Notes: a model not told the origin generated them from the letters alone. DNA of 64,000 bases from Toxotes chatareus (GCA_016801885.1 CM028898.1:14668858-14732857), one strand, 5' to 3'. Positions 37,562-50,700 are shown, counted from the first letter of the stretch. Numbers and translations: made by a program.

Positions 37562-37625
37562 TGGGTGTGGTGTGAGCAGGGCTGTGGAAAAGTACTGAGT
37601 CCATGGGCTGGAGCAGAGTGTGACA

Positions 37626-37630
37626 CCAAG
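37626..37630. repeat. Target-site duplication, right copy (CCAAG)
   Basis: Five bases directly outside the 5' LTR, matching CCAAC at 32031-32035 in four of five positions. Ty3/gypsy integrases usually generate a 4-6 bp duplication. Confidence 0.7.
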
Positions 37631-37959
37631 AACCATTTGTAGTCAGTCATGACAGCTAATGACAAATGCCCATCACCGTGGAGCTACAACCTGATTAGTG
37701 TCGACGCACAAGAGGCTTTGGAAGGAAATGGAAGAATGCATCGCCAACAATGGAAGTGGCTTGGTAATTGATAGCAAATAACTGCTGTACTTGAAGCCCC
37801 AGAGACTGTCATACTTATGATGATGTGTGTTTCAAAGGCCAAATAATATCCATGATGTAAGTGCATCTCACCATGTGTTATCATAACAGACACACTGCAG
37901 TCATCTCCACTGCACTTGGCTTCAGTTCAGTGATGAGTGCCTCAGAGACTAGGGATGGT

Positions 37960-37983
37960 TGTGTGTGTGTGTGTGTGTGTGTG
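37960..37983. repeat. (TG)12 microsatellite
   Basis: Uninterrupted TG units, closely followed by a G run of eight (37987-37994). Confidence 0.95.
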
Positions 37984-38759
37984 CATGGGGGGGGTTATAC
38001 CATGACCTTCATAATCAGAACTAATTTCCTCATTGCTACCTTCACCACTTGAATATCAAATAATTCATGTTTCATTATACTCAGCTTCTACCGAGTGTCT
38101 CAAAGGTACTGGCAAGGTAGTCTATAAACAGCTTAGATACAGTACATCATTTTTCTGTGTTCAACTTTTTTGGGCCGGGAATGATTTGTTTACTTTAACT
38201 GTATGCACAAAGTTTCTGTTTTCCCTCAAGGGCCCAAACAATCCAGTCCTACATATTGATTAGCATACGCCTGTCGGGTCCCTGAGCAATTCTTAAAAAT
38301 TCAGTCCTGCCTTTTCAATGAAAATCAGGGGTGAAGCATGTATAATCTATACACATGCTTTGAATGATTTATTAACAATTATTCTGCTATGAAACCAATT
38401 TGTTTCATTAAATGCATTTGTTTATTTATTGAGCTGTTGGGACCAGGTTAAAAATTAATAAGCAAATAATTGCCAACAAAAGCAAGGCTTCATGCAAGCT
38501 GCTCAGTGAAATATTGCTTTACAAAGTGATCCTGAGCGACCCCCAACACAGCCTTAATATGCACAGAAAAATTCTCCCAGCAGCCTTTATTAAATAGCCC
38601 TCACATGGCTAATGGAGGATACCATACATACTCCATAACTGATGCTTAATTTGTACACTGCGATATTCAACATACAAAAAACACAGAATCTTTCATGAGC
38701 AATAGAATTGTATGAATGATGTATTTTTGAATGTTGAATCAGATATAGACATAGATAAA

Positions 38760-38774
38760 TAGATACAGTGCATT
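38760..38774. repeat. Target-site duplication, left copy of the 38775 SINE
   Basis: TAGATACAGTGCATT, differing by one base from 38887-38901. Confidence 0.7.
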
Positions 38775-38886
38775 CATTCACCTTCTATACCGCTTGATCC
38801 ATCAAGGTCGCGGGGCAGCTGGAGCCTATCCCAGCTGACAAACTCTGTGAGGCGACAGTGCTAACCACTGCACCATTGTGCCGCCT
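38775..38886 (-). mobile_element. Internally deleted SINE
   Basis: On the minus strand it begins GGCGGCACAATGGTGCAGTG followed by GTTAGCACTGTCGCCTCACA, an A-box-containing head common in teleost genomes. It then jumps directly to the 3' tail GTCAGCTGGGATAGGCTCC...GCGGTATAGAAGGTGAATGAATG. The middle part of the family, including the B box, is absent. Imperfect 15-bp flanking repeats (38760-38774 and 38887-38901; one mismatch) show the short form sits within a complete insertion. Confidence 0.75.
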
Positions 38887-38901
38887 TAGATACAGTACAT
38901 T
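38887..38901. repeat. Target-site duplication, right copy of the 38775 SINE
   Basis: TAGATACAGTACATT, differing by one base from 38760-38774. Confidence 0.7.
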
Positions 38902-39775
38902 ATGTCATGAATAGAAAACAAAAAGTCAAAGTTAGCAATAATGTCCTTCACAAGGAAAAACTAGTTGTTATGGCTGTTACCTCCTCCACCAGAGGCTCTG
39001 TCTCTTTCCTATCTCTGAGGGTCTGGGCCACGCCCTTGGTTGCTATGGCAACTGCCAATGGGGATTGGGCAGATGTGTCTTTACAGCTACACGAGAGATA
39101 AACAATGAACTGTTGCTTATAGTAAGTAACCAGAGAGTAACATGTGTGGAAACACTGCATAAATAACATCAAAGAGACTAACTGAACTGACTGACTGAAA
39201 GACGCAGAGTTGTACTGAAAGTCAGAGGTGTACAGGAAAGGTGAGAGGACATCTCTCTGAGGTGCTCCTGTGCTGCTGACCAGCCATTCAAACACACATC
39301 CCTGCAGCAAGACAGCAGTCTGTCAGATAGTCAGTCAGTGATTCAGGAGATTGTGGAGGCGTCTACCTGCATAATCTGGAGTTTCTCTCTCAGCAATACG
39401 GGCTGGACTTTCTTTAACATCTGTCTTTAACTCAGGAGACTGCTGTTCTTTTATTTTCAGCAGCCAACATTGTTGTTGTTGTTGTTGGGTTTTTTCAGTT
39501 GTTCCATAAACATCTCCACTTTTTTATTATTGTTAACCATTATGATAAAATTATTAAAAACCATGATCTTTCCCTAAACCTAACCAAGCTGTTTTTGTAC
39601 CTAAAGCAAACACTACAGTGTGAAAATGATTATATATTACCTGCAATGCTGTATTAGTAGTCAGCTGGACAGGATTGGATCAAAGTTTATTCTTCCTCCT
39701 TTGCTTAGTGACACAAAGGGCCAGTGGTTTATGGATCTGTTGCAGAGAGGAAAGGGTAGATAAGACCTCTTTGTC

Positions 39776-39910
39776 TCAATTCAATTTCAATTTCAATTCC
39801 ATTTGCTTTATTGTCGTGAATGTCAGGTGAAAAATATTGCCAAAGTGTCAAGGATTACACAATTTAATAATAAGATGAGAAAAAATAATTAAGTAAAATA
39901 AAATAAACGA
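39776..39910 (+). repeat. CAATTT microsatellite and dispersed-repeat fragment
   Basis: Three CAATTTC units lead into CATTTGCTTTATTGTCGTGA, AATATTGCCAAAGTGTCAAG and GATTACACAATTTAAT, a combination I recognise from dispersed fish repeats. It ends in AAATAAAATAAAC-type A-rich DNA. No duplication of the target was found. Confidence 0.4.
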
Positions 39911-40614
39911 ACAAGAATGTGGAAAAAAAACCCCGAAATGGTAAACACGTGTTTTGCATGTCTGTGTGTTTCATATGTAAAACAGGCTATGGCAAGATAA
40001 TTATTTGCCACATTCAGTGATTGTTGTTTTAATTATGTGTCCCTCAGCTGAGTATGCTGCATGTCCCTCTCCTAATGCTTTTCACTGTCATCTGCCTCCG
40101 TGAAGTCTGGGATTAACACATCAAATATCTTAAAGTATTTCACTCTGACATGATTTGACATCACGTTTTAAGAGGAAGTTGAGGAAGTTGCTGCCTCACT
40201 TGTTGTGCAGGGACAGCAGACTCTTTCTTCTGTTGGTAGCCAGGACGTATTGTGTTGTCCTGTCTCTATGGTTAGACTGTGGTCTCTAGACGGGATCTGT
40301 TTCTGTTTTGAGTTGTTCTGTCTATTTTTTGTATCTCTGGCAGTAAAGAGATCACCAGTTTACAGTCACTGCTCATGGCCAGGTGGCGATTAAGTTTGGT
40401 TTGATTTGTCTAATAATACAAACAGGCATCTTTTGTTGATTTAATAATTTGGTTTACTCTGATTAGCGGTTGGAAAGCAGGTGGTCTGGTCTGAGGCTGA
40501 ACAGTATTGGATGTTATTTTGTCAGTAAGTCTCAAAGCCATCTGACAGAAGGGACTCTTTAGGGGGTTCAGATCTTGGGTTTGTGGTGCCCCATGGAGAC
40601 AGTGCAACAAGACC

Positions 40615-40644
40615 GTGTGTGTGTGTGTGGGTGTGTGTGTGTGT
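40615..40644. repeat. (GT)n microsatellite with one GG interruption
   Basis: GT units broken once by GGG. Confidence 0.9.
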
Positions 40645-43399
40645 CTCAGCCATATTCAAAAATTTCCTTTGGAGTCTCAGTGACCTTTCAGTCTTCTGAA
40701 AGAGCCACCTCCTTTTAAAGAAAGTAAAGGTGTGGAGGCCTTTAGAAAAGACATTTTAATAATAGTTTTGACTTTAATCTATTATAAACTTGTAGTAGCG
40801 GCAGCTTTTTTGTTGGGAGGCCAATGTCTTCCCATCAAATGTCTTATTTAATAGATTTTCATTTTATATGTTTTATATGTTACCTTCTTCACGTGACAAG
40901 AAATGAATACAGAATGACTTTACTGCAGTCAAACAATGTTGGGACTTCTTTGACATCCAGGTTTGAATGTTATTTCAAATATACGCTTCCAATGTTCCAC
41001 AACTGCATGAAAACAGAAATGGTCACAGCTGCAATCTTTCTAATTACGATTTAAATCTCACTTAATGGTTCTCAGATATGAAATTAACTGTAATTTACAG
41101 ACATGACGAGATGGCAAAGCTGGCAAAAGTCCAGGCTGACAAGTGCTGTGTTGCTTTGTTTTCATGCAGCTGGAATATGTGTGCGCGTGTGTGAGTGCAT
41201 GTTTATGTGTTTGTATTCTCACCCTGGTGAACTAAGCTGTGAATGCAAAGTGCATATTGAATGTTGTGCAGGCTTGTCAGGGAAATAATTGAAATCGTGT
41301 ACAGTAGCAGATAGCTTTGACGTATCTTCATGAAATAGAATCATGACAATAAAACACAGCTCTGTGCTCTAGCACACCTTTGTGTGCCTCTGGACAATAT
41401 CACTTCATGTCTTTATTTTTCAAGTTCATTGCAGCACAATGGAAAATTTTGTTGATTCTTTTAAGAAGTCGGCTGTGCCCTGATATTTCCCCTTTTTCTT
41501 CTTTGACCACTGGACAGAATCATCTGGGCTCTGTGACTTTCACAGAAACTGACACAGAATTAGATTGAAGTCATGCTCAGATGGTCTCGTCTCTTACCGA
41601 ATGTCATTGTTGTCACCAGTGGCTCAGAGGATTCTCCAGTTCTCAAAGGACCTGAATGCCAAACATTTTGAGATGTCCGCACATCATTCCAGTTTGGTTT
41701 TACAAGGTGTACTGTAATAAAAAACACATCTTAATATGATGCTTCACACCCACACAAGTCACTAACTGTCAAGTTTTCACTAACTGATGGACTTTGGTCA
41801 ATTAATTAGTCTGTAGCAACACAACAACAGATGTTAGCTTACGCTAAATCTTAACCAAAGTCTGACTTGTGTCATGTCTCTAAGCTTATAAAACTCTCAC
41901 AGGTGATTGCATCACTGAATTACTGTCAAAATGTTAAAATGTTGTTAAAATGTTAACCACTAATGCACGTAACTCCTTAACACACAACTGTGTCCAACTT
42001 TAAACCCATATTACTGGGATAACAAACAACCCATAAACTTCGTTACACAATATGCAAGAACAGGCTGGTAATTATTTGCATAAAGAGGGTTTTGGCTGTT
42101 TAACACAAACTGTGCAGCACACCTGATTTCATTTTATTAGTATTTACCAGAATGTGCCTGGTAAATACTAAGTGTGTAAGCGGCATGACTCCTGACAGAT
42201 GCAGGCTTCCAGTGCAGCACAGTGATGGATGGAGCAGTTGATGCATTATTCCCAACAAAAGCTACTTCACTTGTCGTCACTCTGTTGAGGAACCAGGTGT
42301 GGCAAGATAATTTATTTACTTTTTTTTTTTTTCCTAAAGCAGAGTGGCAAATTGCTTGAAGCATGTTGGCCATGCACTTAATACAAAAGCCAGACTCCTC
42401 CTCACATCTGCTTTCTGCCACAATTATTCAGATGGCTCCACCAGTTCACTGCTTTTCCTGATGCAGGCTGTTTATGTCATTCTGGATTCATTATAGGGGT
42501 ATTAGCCAAACTACTATATTCAAGAATAGCGATTGGATCTTTGTTAAAAAGGGCAGTTTTTATTTCAGCTACTTTATGTATTTTATGACTATGGACAGAG
42601 TGAGAGTAATTGCTTGAACCATTAAAGTAATAAAAGGGTGATCTGGTAATTTAGGGTCATCTTTATTTCTTTTTCACCATCTGTGTGTCTGTGTGTGGAT
42701 AATTAATTGGGTGGAAGAACATGTCACGGGTACGGATAGGAAAGGGACACAGGTAACACCCAACCTTAACCTGACAACATGACAATATGCAAAGGAGCAT
42801 CCACAAAATTCATTCACAAAATTTATTGTCACTCTATGCCACTGCCCATTCCTCCATTCCCTCCCTATCCTCCAATTCCTCCTTTTTTCTTTTATCAACA
42901 AAATTGAGAGCTGCTTCTCAGAGCAAGAAATAAGAAGTCGGTCTCACTCCACTGGCCAAAGTAATAGAGAAATGACTGGAGCAACAGGCAAAGGTTATTT
43001 ACAGCTTTTATTTATTTATTTGTTTAGACGTTATCTGGTGCCAGGGCTGAGGAAAGGGAGAAAAGCAATATTCATTTTTTTTAATGGGGCTGCCCTCCAC
43101 AGATAATGTCCCAGTGTTATTTCCTTTCTCCTGGATTTCTCATGCAACAAAGTGTGCCAGGAATGCAAAGTGCTGCTCTTGTTCTTCCAACCAGACAAAA
43201 AGGAAACTATTCCTTATTAGAAAATAAACCATTAAGTACATGGAACTACATCCTCCAGTTTAACATATTTTTTAATTATGTGGATCACGACTGGTTGGAT
43301 ATATTCAGAAGCACCTTAACTGTAATTATTCTTTGCTTTGAAATGCCTCGATGAGGGATGAGATCAGGATGTGGAATTCTGTGGGCTTTGAACATTTCC

Positions 43400-43640
43400 T
43401 CCTGTCCAGACGTGATAATTTCATATTGTCATTGTTTTGTTTTGGCTTTTTCGTTTAGTATGTATTTACCTGTTTTATTTTGCAGCCATTGTGTCTCTGT
43501 TCTGAGGTTACTTCCTGCATGTGTGTTTTTTTTCCCCTTACTTTGTGATTGTCTGCCCCGCCCTAATGTGCGTCACCTGTTCCCAATTACTTCTTGTGTA
43601 TTTAGTCTGTGTTCCCCTCCTTGTCAGTTTGTGTGACAAG
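43400..43640 (+). repeat. Dispersed repeat, copy 2
   Basis: Second copy of the 8825-9115 family on the same strand, sharing the 18-bp block at 43542-43559 and downstream TCACCTGTT and GTGTATT words. Similar T-rich text continues to about 43800 but cannot be bounded. Open frames through it have no domain and are not called as genes. Confidence 0.6.
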
Positions 43641-44879
43641 GAGATGTTCCTAAGTTTGTTTCTGTGTCGTTCCTGTGCCTGCTCCTGTGTTTGCCCCTGT
43701 ATTCTTATGGTTTTTGCCTCTTTCACAGTTTTGTTCATGAAAGAGTCCCTGAGTTTCCTTGGAGCCCTTTTTTTTCCGGTGCTTTGCCTTTTAGTGAGGA
43801 ACAACACTGTTTAGTGTTGTTTGTCTTGTCTTTATCCAACTCGAATCCATCCATTATCCAAGCCTGAAATAATTTTGTGCAGTCTTTATACATTGTGTTT
43901 TGGAATCACTCATTAAGGCAAACTGCTGTAGTACTTTAGAATTAATGACTTACTATACCCCGAATAAGGTGCCACTAGAAATGAGATTGTTTCCTTTTAA
44001 TGAGCTGCTTTGGTACTGTTCTTTCAAGTCCCTTTGCAGAGACATGTTGTCAAAGCTAGATGGGCTGAATAATGCCAGGTTGATTCAGCAGGCAGATCGT
44101 ACCCAGCTAACACATCCACTCACCCAACACCTTTCATTCATTTTCACATTTCTGTTTGATCTGGCTTTTTTGTTTCACTTGTTTTCTCACAGTTTTGGCG
44201 TATGTGTTTTATTCATGCTCTGTTTTGATCTACGATTCTCTGCCCTCTTTCACTTCATCTCCTACGATGCAGTCATGTCTGTAGAAAAATAAAATGGTGA
44301 AAATGCAGTATGAATGGTTCAGATAGAAAGAGTTCTAAGCATTAATACTAATAATACTACAACTATTAGTAATGATGATTAATTATTATAATACAGAGGT
44401 CAGAACACCAACACATGCACTGGACTTTGATTCCAAAATGCTGAGTGAATAAAATAAATAGAAATAATAAAATGTGCTAAAAATGAAATTATTGGAGACA
44501 AGACAAGAATATCAGCCAACCTGATTATTTAGGAAGGAAGCAACTTTTTGACATCTGCATTGATCTTTAAGTTTCCTCATACACCACCATACCTGTATGG
44601 TAAAAGTGTTGACCAGGGCATAACTAATCTCCATGTAAATTAGAAAATTCCATCTAATATCACTGTGGTACACAGTTCTCTTGTACAGAAGTATAAAATA
44701 TTCAGTTTCATAAGATTTCTCCTCATAGATTCAACTGATAATGTACAAACTCTCTTTTTTTTTTTCTTGTGCCTCTTGAGTGTCAGTATTGATATGCATG
44801 ATACAGAGCCGCAGAGAACATCACTGTGTTTTCATGCTGGTAGGTTTTCACTACATCTCCTTCCAGCAGCATTTAGAGT

Positions 44880-45012
44880 GGGCTTGTGACCAGGAGGATC
44901 CTGGTTCAATGTGTGGACCAGCAGGATAAATTTGGGTCGAAAAATTGTAAGAGCAGCAATTTTCCCTCCCTCATTAATACTGCTGAGTTGTCCATGTGCA
45001 TGTGCTCTTCCT
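44880..45012 (+). repeat. Degenerate SINE fragment
   Basis: GTGACCAGGAGGATCCTGG runs into GGTTCAATG, a B-box-like motif at 44901-44911. It is followed by CCAGCAGGATAAATTTGGGT and a CCCTCCCTCATTAATACTGC body, resembling a common tRNA-derived teleost SINE. The A box has decayed or been lost, and an A-rich run follows near 45020-45050. Family assignment is from recognition, not a search. Confidence 0.5.
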
Positions 45013-47701
45013 GAAACTTCCCTAATAAATAAAGAATAAGAAAAAAAAAAGCCAGAACTGATAAAACTGATAACAGGCTCTTTTTTAGACATAATTACGA
45101 CCAATACACTTGATCCAGTGAAATTCAGTGCTCACTTCACAGTGAGCATATCTCTCTTTATCTCCTGACCTCAGCCATGTCATATTTGAACTGACTGATT
45201 CATCTGCAAACTTGCACACGTCTTTTTCAATTTTAGGTGTTTGGAGAGTTACAAGTCATTTTAATCTGCAGGGAACAGTTTCCATAGTTCCAGCCTTCAC
45301 AGGAAAGATGAAGCAAGCACATGAAAGAGACAGAGAAACAGATGAAAGAGAGTGAACAATTATATGCCACCCATTAATCTATTGAAACTCAGAAAAATGG
45401 GAAGGTTTTAAAGACTACACTGGCTGCACAGGCTTACCTTCACACCTCATGCAGAAGGCTAATGATTTGTTTGAAAGCCAGCTCACTGCTCCTGGGCAGG
45501 AGGCATGAATAGGAAACAGTGGGGCAAACCAGCCCAGCCAGGTGTGTACGCTGCTACATGCAGTGAGATGGGAACGGAGTCGCAGAGCCAGCCAGCATGG
45601 CATTCAGAGAGGTGTGAGAGGTGCCCTTCTTTGCCTCTAATGCATCCGGGGGTGCGTGATTGATTTTTTGCGCAGGAGCGGGTGTCTTAATGTCCTAATG
45701 CATTGCTCTGTCACAGAGGGCTGCTTTGGCAAGCTGCCCTTTCTACAGACTGATCTGCTGCTCGATTGGATGAGACCAGGGTAAATAAATAAAGAGAGAG
45801 GCCGAGACAGGAGGACTGGAGGAGGAGAGGGATGGGCAACAAGCATGATTACACCACCAGATCAACATAAACATGTGCACACGCGCACACATTATTCACC
45901 TACAAAACACACTCACAATGAGTTGTCAAATGCACACACAAAAAACTTTCACAACTATTTGTTTGCTGTTTCTTTACTGGATATTGATTTGACAAGGTAA
46001 GGCCCAGTTCATTTCAGGCCAGAGGCTCCTGTTGTTGTTGTTCTCTTCCCAAAGAAGAAGAATAGCACCAAAATCAATATATTGTTTTACAGCATTTTCA
46101 TGTGCTTTTACTTTGGTGGAAAGAGGCCTCGATGGTTTCTGCTTATGTTCATATCCATCTGTCGTGCTGTAGCGATTTGCATTCACTGGCAAAATTCAGA
46201 GCCAATGCAAGATGTGGTGTGATGTTTATATAGTGCATAGAGGTAAGGGTGTGGAGACCATGCAGTTGAAAGGTACACTTCACCCTCTGCTGTTATCAGT
46301 CAGTTGACTCAGTTCATTCACAGCCTGTCTCTAACTGGTTCCAAATGTGAGTGTTTGCGCCCCCCACAGGAGAGGGAAATAACAGTATATTCCACAGAGC
46401 ATGTTGCAATTGCAACATTTTTATAGTGACTCCAATTAAAACTTTTCACAGTGAGGTATTTGAATTATCCAGAGTAACCAAGGCTTGCTTTCATAAAAGG
46501 GATATTGCTGGGGGTTTTTTTTAAATGCACTGGATCAAGTCTTTGAGTACTTCAAATTAAATTCCATCATTCTTCATTATATTGGGGTCATGGCACCTTA
46601 GAGTCTCGGTAAATAAAACTAATACTATTTATAGGACCAGGTCAAGTGAGAATTTTTTATTTGGTTGAACTGCCCCTTCATTAGCTTTTGGGTGCTCTCC
46701 ATCAATGACAGTGTGTCCTTAATGTAAGTATCTATTTAACCATCTTTTTCTAACTGTAACTAAGTAGTTTTGGTTGCCGGACCTTTTATTAAGTAATTCT
46801 AGCTGCCCTGAACAAATATAGTGAGAATGAAAAACTGAAACATGTCAGCAGGGAACATTTTGAAAACACATTCAGCGTGAATCTGCTGTCTAATATGATG
46901 AATAAAAGCATAATCCGCGCGGCAGTATGTTTTCACCAGAATAAAAGGTGGATGAAGCTGCACAGCTATCTCGCTCATTTTTCAGCTCTTGCTTACTGTA
47001 ATGTTACTACACTATTAAAATAAATGAGTACCACTCAAGTCATACTGTTTATGGGTTTTCATTAACAGCTTTTACTCCCATGGCTTCTAATGAGAAATTA
47101 CAGTGGGAAAAAAAGAATCAGTCATATCCAAGTCATCTCAAAGACTTTAAGTGTGCAAATTGTTCATTATTGCCCCCTTTGGTCTGATTGATGTCGACTG
47201 TATTAGACAAAAAGATTTGTTTTCATAAACAGGGCATAACTGCAAGCTTTTACTGTACATAGTTTTACTTTCACCAGAGGTTCTCAAGATTTTTTTTCTC
47301 ATATCGAAAGGGATCCATATCAACCACAATAAGGCAATAAAATGCATGATATGGCTATGATATATATAACACGCCTGCAGACTGTGGAATTGGGCATCCT
47401 AATGCTGGCAGCCAAGTCCTGCAAGTGCCAATTTCTGCGTCGAGAGAAATAACTCTTCAAGAAGAGCATTTTTGTTGCCAAAAAATTGTAATTTGCGGCT
47501 TCAATGGAGTGCTAAAATGTAATGACCCGAGGTGGAGCAGAGTGGAAAAAAAACCTTGGGAATTAGCCTGCATCAAAAGAGACTTTGTGCGCTCCTTCAC
47601 CCCTCCCCACCTCACCAATACACAATAAACATAAACAGTAATTGTTTAAAATTATGAGTACACGTGTACACAGAAACTGGGTCCTGCAAGACAACAACAC
47701 A

Positions 47702-47703
<2 letters not shown>

Positions 47704-47773
<70 letters not shown>
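47704..47773. repeat. (CA)35 microsatellite
   Basis: Uninterrupted CA dinucleotides over about 70 bp. Confidence 0.97.
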
Positions 47774-47775
<2 letters not shown>

Positions 47776-50700
47776 GATATGCACAGATACACACAGCAGG
47801 CTCATGCTGAATGCCTGATGGGACAACAAAGACACTGGCTCAATTCGTTGCCACATTCCTGTACTCTGCCCTGCCCCTTTGCCCTTTCTTTGTAAACTAT
47901 GTTGTGCTCCTGGTAACTATAGTCAGGAGGTTTTATTCTATAGCAAAAAACCACACTCAGTTTACTGCTCCCACTGGTACTGGAAGAAAACCAATATAAC
48001 ATTTGAGTGCAAATGGCAAACTCTCACCACAGGAAATGTAAACTGCAGGGCGCTGGCTCCTCACTGCTGTGATGCTGAAGTGAGCACTGAACTCTCAACC
48101 CACAATCATGGCTCCCTCCTGGCCCCTTCGCTCACTTTGTCTCTTTTTCATTTTTTCTCCTCTCTCAGGGCAGACTGCAGCAACAGTAGGGTAAACTCAG
48201 TAGGTCAGGTAAAAAGTGTTTGTTTGCTTGTATTTCTCTTCAAAGCTCCAGAGAGGAGCTTGTGTGCTTCTACTCGCTCACTGCAGTGGCTTGCTTTAGG
48301 TGTCAGCATCACTGTAGCCTCACGGCAAAGTGTTCCTAAGTGCTGCCTTTGTACTGCAGTGGATGGTAAGGATATGCTGACAAGAAGCACTGTGTGTGTG
48401 CATGTACGTCTTCATGTCTAAGAGTGGACGGAAAGTGATTTACTCTTCCCTTATGCTTCAAACACATTACAGACCCTGTCTCTTCTCTGTCAGAGGCTGC
48501 CAAACAAAAGCCTTCCCATTTTTGCAATGACAAGTGCCAGTGGTTGCACCGCATCCCAGAGATCTGTACCCTGACATTAATGCCTTTTATATAGGTCTCA
48601 GAGTGCACTCCATAGCACTCTTATCCGTGCTGTGCTGGAAGCAGGGTCAAACAGGTTACTTTCAAGATGAAAATGTGAGCAAGTTCAGGTTACTGGCCCA
48701 TTTTAAAGCTAACAGAATTTTCTGGCAAGCCCACATTTAGCAATCTGCTTTCTGTCAGGTGTTTCTGTATTCCTATACAACACCAGGGTTTATGGTTTAT
48801 GTACAGTTTAGGTACATTGGTTTAAAAGCTTCTGAAAAATGCTGCCAAATACACAAGGTTAGAGTTACTGGTAATTGTAGAGGATTACAGTGAACATAAT
48901 CACATCATTTTATATCCTATTGCTTGTAATCCCTTTATGTTAACTGGCTTCTAGTCATGGGGCCTGTTTCAAAAGAGGTAATTTTGACACTGGATTCTAA
49001 TCCTTGTCATATTATCCTTTCAAATACAGTTTTAGAATTTTTTTTTACCTTTTCCAGATGGATACAATTCAAGTGCACTACATGGGTAAAAGTACGTGAA
49101 TGTGGACATCTACACTTTACAGCCATATATGAATGGTCCAAGGCTGTATTCGCTCACTAAAGGACCTTTCGGCTAGAATGTGCAAATGGCCCATATTGAA
49201 CCTAAAGAGCCCCTCTGTAAGATGGGCAGGTGTTACCTTGAGGCTCCTATCATTTTATTTTGGCATGTGCTTAAGTGGTTCATACACTTTTAATGAAAAT
49301 AAGTCATCCCTTAATGAAAATAGTAACAGCTGTCTTTATAGTCATGGTTCTGTATACCGGGGCATCACCATGCTGAAACAGGAAAAGCCTTGTTCTTTTG
49401 TGCATGTGCACAAACTGTTGACCAAGGCTTGTGCTCTACTCATGCCTGGCTTTAGTTTCATGTCAGGAAAACCCTGCTGCCAGCTGAGCCCTACAGCCCT
49501 GAGCCATGACAGCTTTGGTTATACTGTTGTTGCTGAGATCTTGTTGATAGTCAGTCGTGAACCAGTGGAATTGCCAAGGACTGTGGAAGTGATTCTCAGT
49601 CCCCTGGCTATCACAGCAACAACACTGTTGCTGCTTCCATGTGACCTGTCATCTTTCAACTTCATTCACACAGTGGTCGCTGGGTTGAAGTGGTAATGGC
49701 TGAAAATGGAGGTCAGATCACAAAGGGTCATTATCTGCAAAGGCACATTAGATGATGATCTCTGCAGCTGTTCTTTGTGGGTCACTGCAGACTGCTGTTA
49801 AAGCTGTCAGTCAGAGAGAAATAAGTCAGCTCCTTCCTGCAGTTAGGGCTCATCTACAATATGGACACCCACACGCTAGTAAATGTCATCACACTGGCTG
49901 AATGCACAAACAAAAATACAGGCTAAAAACAAAAACACATCAGTAAAACCCTCCATGACAGTGATGCCCACTCCTTTGATATGCATACTAGACATTTTGA
50001 CAATAATATACTCTTTAGATGTTAAATGTTTGTTGAATGCCAGCTCCCTGTTCTTCTGAATTTCACATAATGACAGGAGGTGATTCAGGAGGGACCCAGG
50101 CAAGGTCAAATGAGAAAAGAACGGATGAGTCAGAAGAAACTATAGGGAGAGCATAATCACTCACAAGGCTCTGTATCTGTTTCTACATCTTCATCAGCCC
50201 AGCCACTAATTAAGACTAATTAGAAGGCGCTGGGGAAACAGGCATTCTCAAAAAACTTAATTAATGTGAGGACCCATGATGTCTGCGCATAACAACTTCC
50301 TCAGCACCTGCTTAGCACAAGACTGCACGTTAACCCGCCGTTGCTCGCAGGTCTCCAGACAGTCCGCAGACATCCAGCAGAATCTTAAACTAGCTGCCAC
50401 AACCTTTGATTAGCAGGGAGATCTGAGATGGTCATTCCACAGGCAAACTGATCAGTTGATAAATGGCCTTGCTGTATCCGCAGCAATATCCTCAGTCATT
50501 AGGACTGAGAACACCTCAGCAGAGTACAGCTATAAATCTGAGGGATTATCAAGGAAACCTTTTTAGAAATACTGTTGCAACTGCAGTGTATGAAAACATT
50601 TTCTTTCCTGTGTTGTCTCTCTTTTTTTTTGGCATTGTTCACCAGCATGATGAAAGAAATTTGATATTTTAGACAATTAAAAACAATTTCCCTCCAACAT

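Larger units (their letters stand above)
32036..37625 (-). mobile_element. Full-length Ty3/gypsy LTR retrotransposon with chromodomain (Tf1/sushi-like chromovirus), frame-broken
   Basis: The element reads on the minus strand from the LTR at 37106-37625 to the LTR at 32036-32554, with about 4.55 kb between them. The order is primer-binding site, gag with coiled coil, capsid and CCHC knuckle, aspartic protease, reverse transcriptase (YLDD), RNase H, integrase (D,D35E), GPF module, chromodomain and polypurine tract. Protease-RT-RNaseH-integrase order places it in Ty3/gypsy (Metaviridae), and the chromodomain plus self-complementary primer site point to the Tf1/sushi lineage. The flanks are CCAAC and CCAAG, a 5-bp target duplication with one mismatch. 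Nine frame changes break the coding region, so this copy as written is not expected to be autonomous. The LTRs differ by one substitution and one indel, which implies a recent insertion. Confidence 0.95.
37106..37625 (-). repeat. 5' LTR of the chromovirus
   Basis: This 520-bp copy begins TGTGACG and ends GTGACA on the plus strand, so the element-sense ends are TG...CA. It matches the other LTR except for C at 37237 (T at 32167) and one extra C at about 37331. Element-sense U3 is about 37435-37625 and carries tandem 25-bp units and a TATA box. R starts near 37434. The inner boundary is 37106, and the primer-binding site begins two bases beyond it. Confidence 0.95.
37631..47703. other. Gene-free flank right of the retrotransposon
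   Basis: Contains the SINE at 38775, the fragments at 39776, 43400 and 44880, and microsatellites. No host exon was recognised. The block at 38360-38560 is AT-rich and conserved-element-like in texture. Confidence 0.55.

Noticed and set aside
47879..48421. 180-codon plus-strand open frame next to the (CA)n tract
   Set aside because: No recognisable homology or signal; overlaps equally open frames on the other strand.
49133..49696. 187-codon plus-strand open frame
   Set aside because: No domain, composition or repeat structure; start and stop are consistent with chance in DNA of this length, and no splice signals support an exon.
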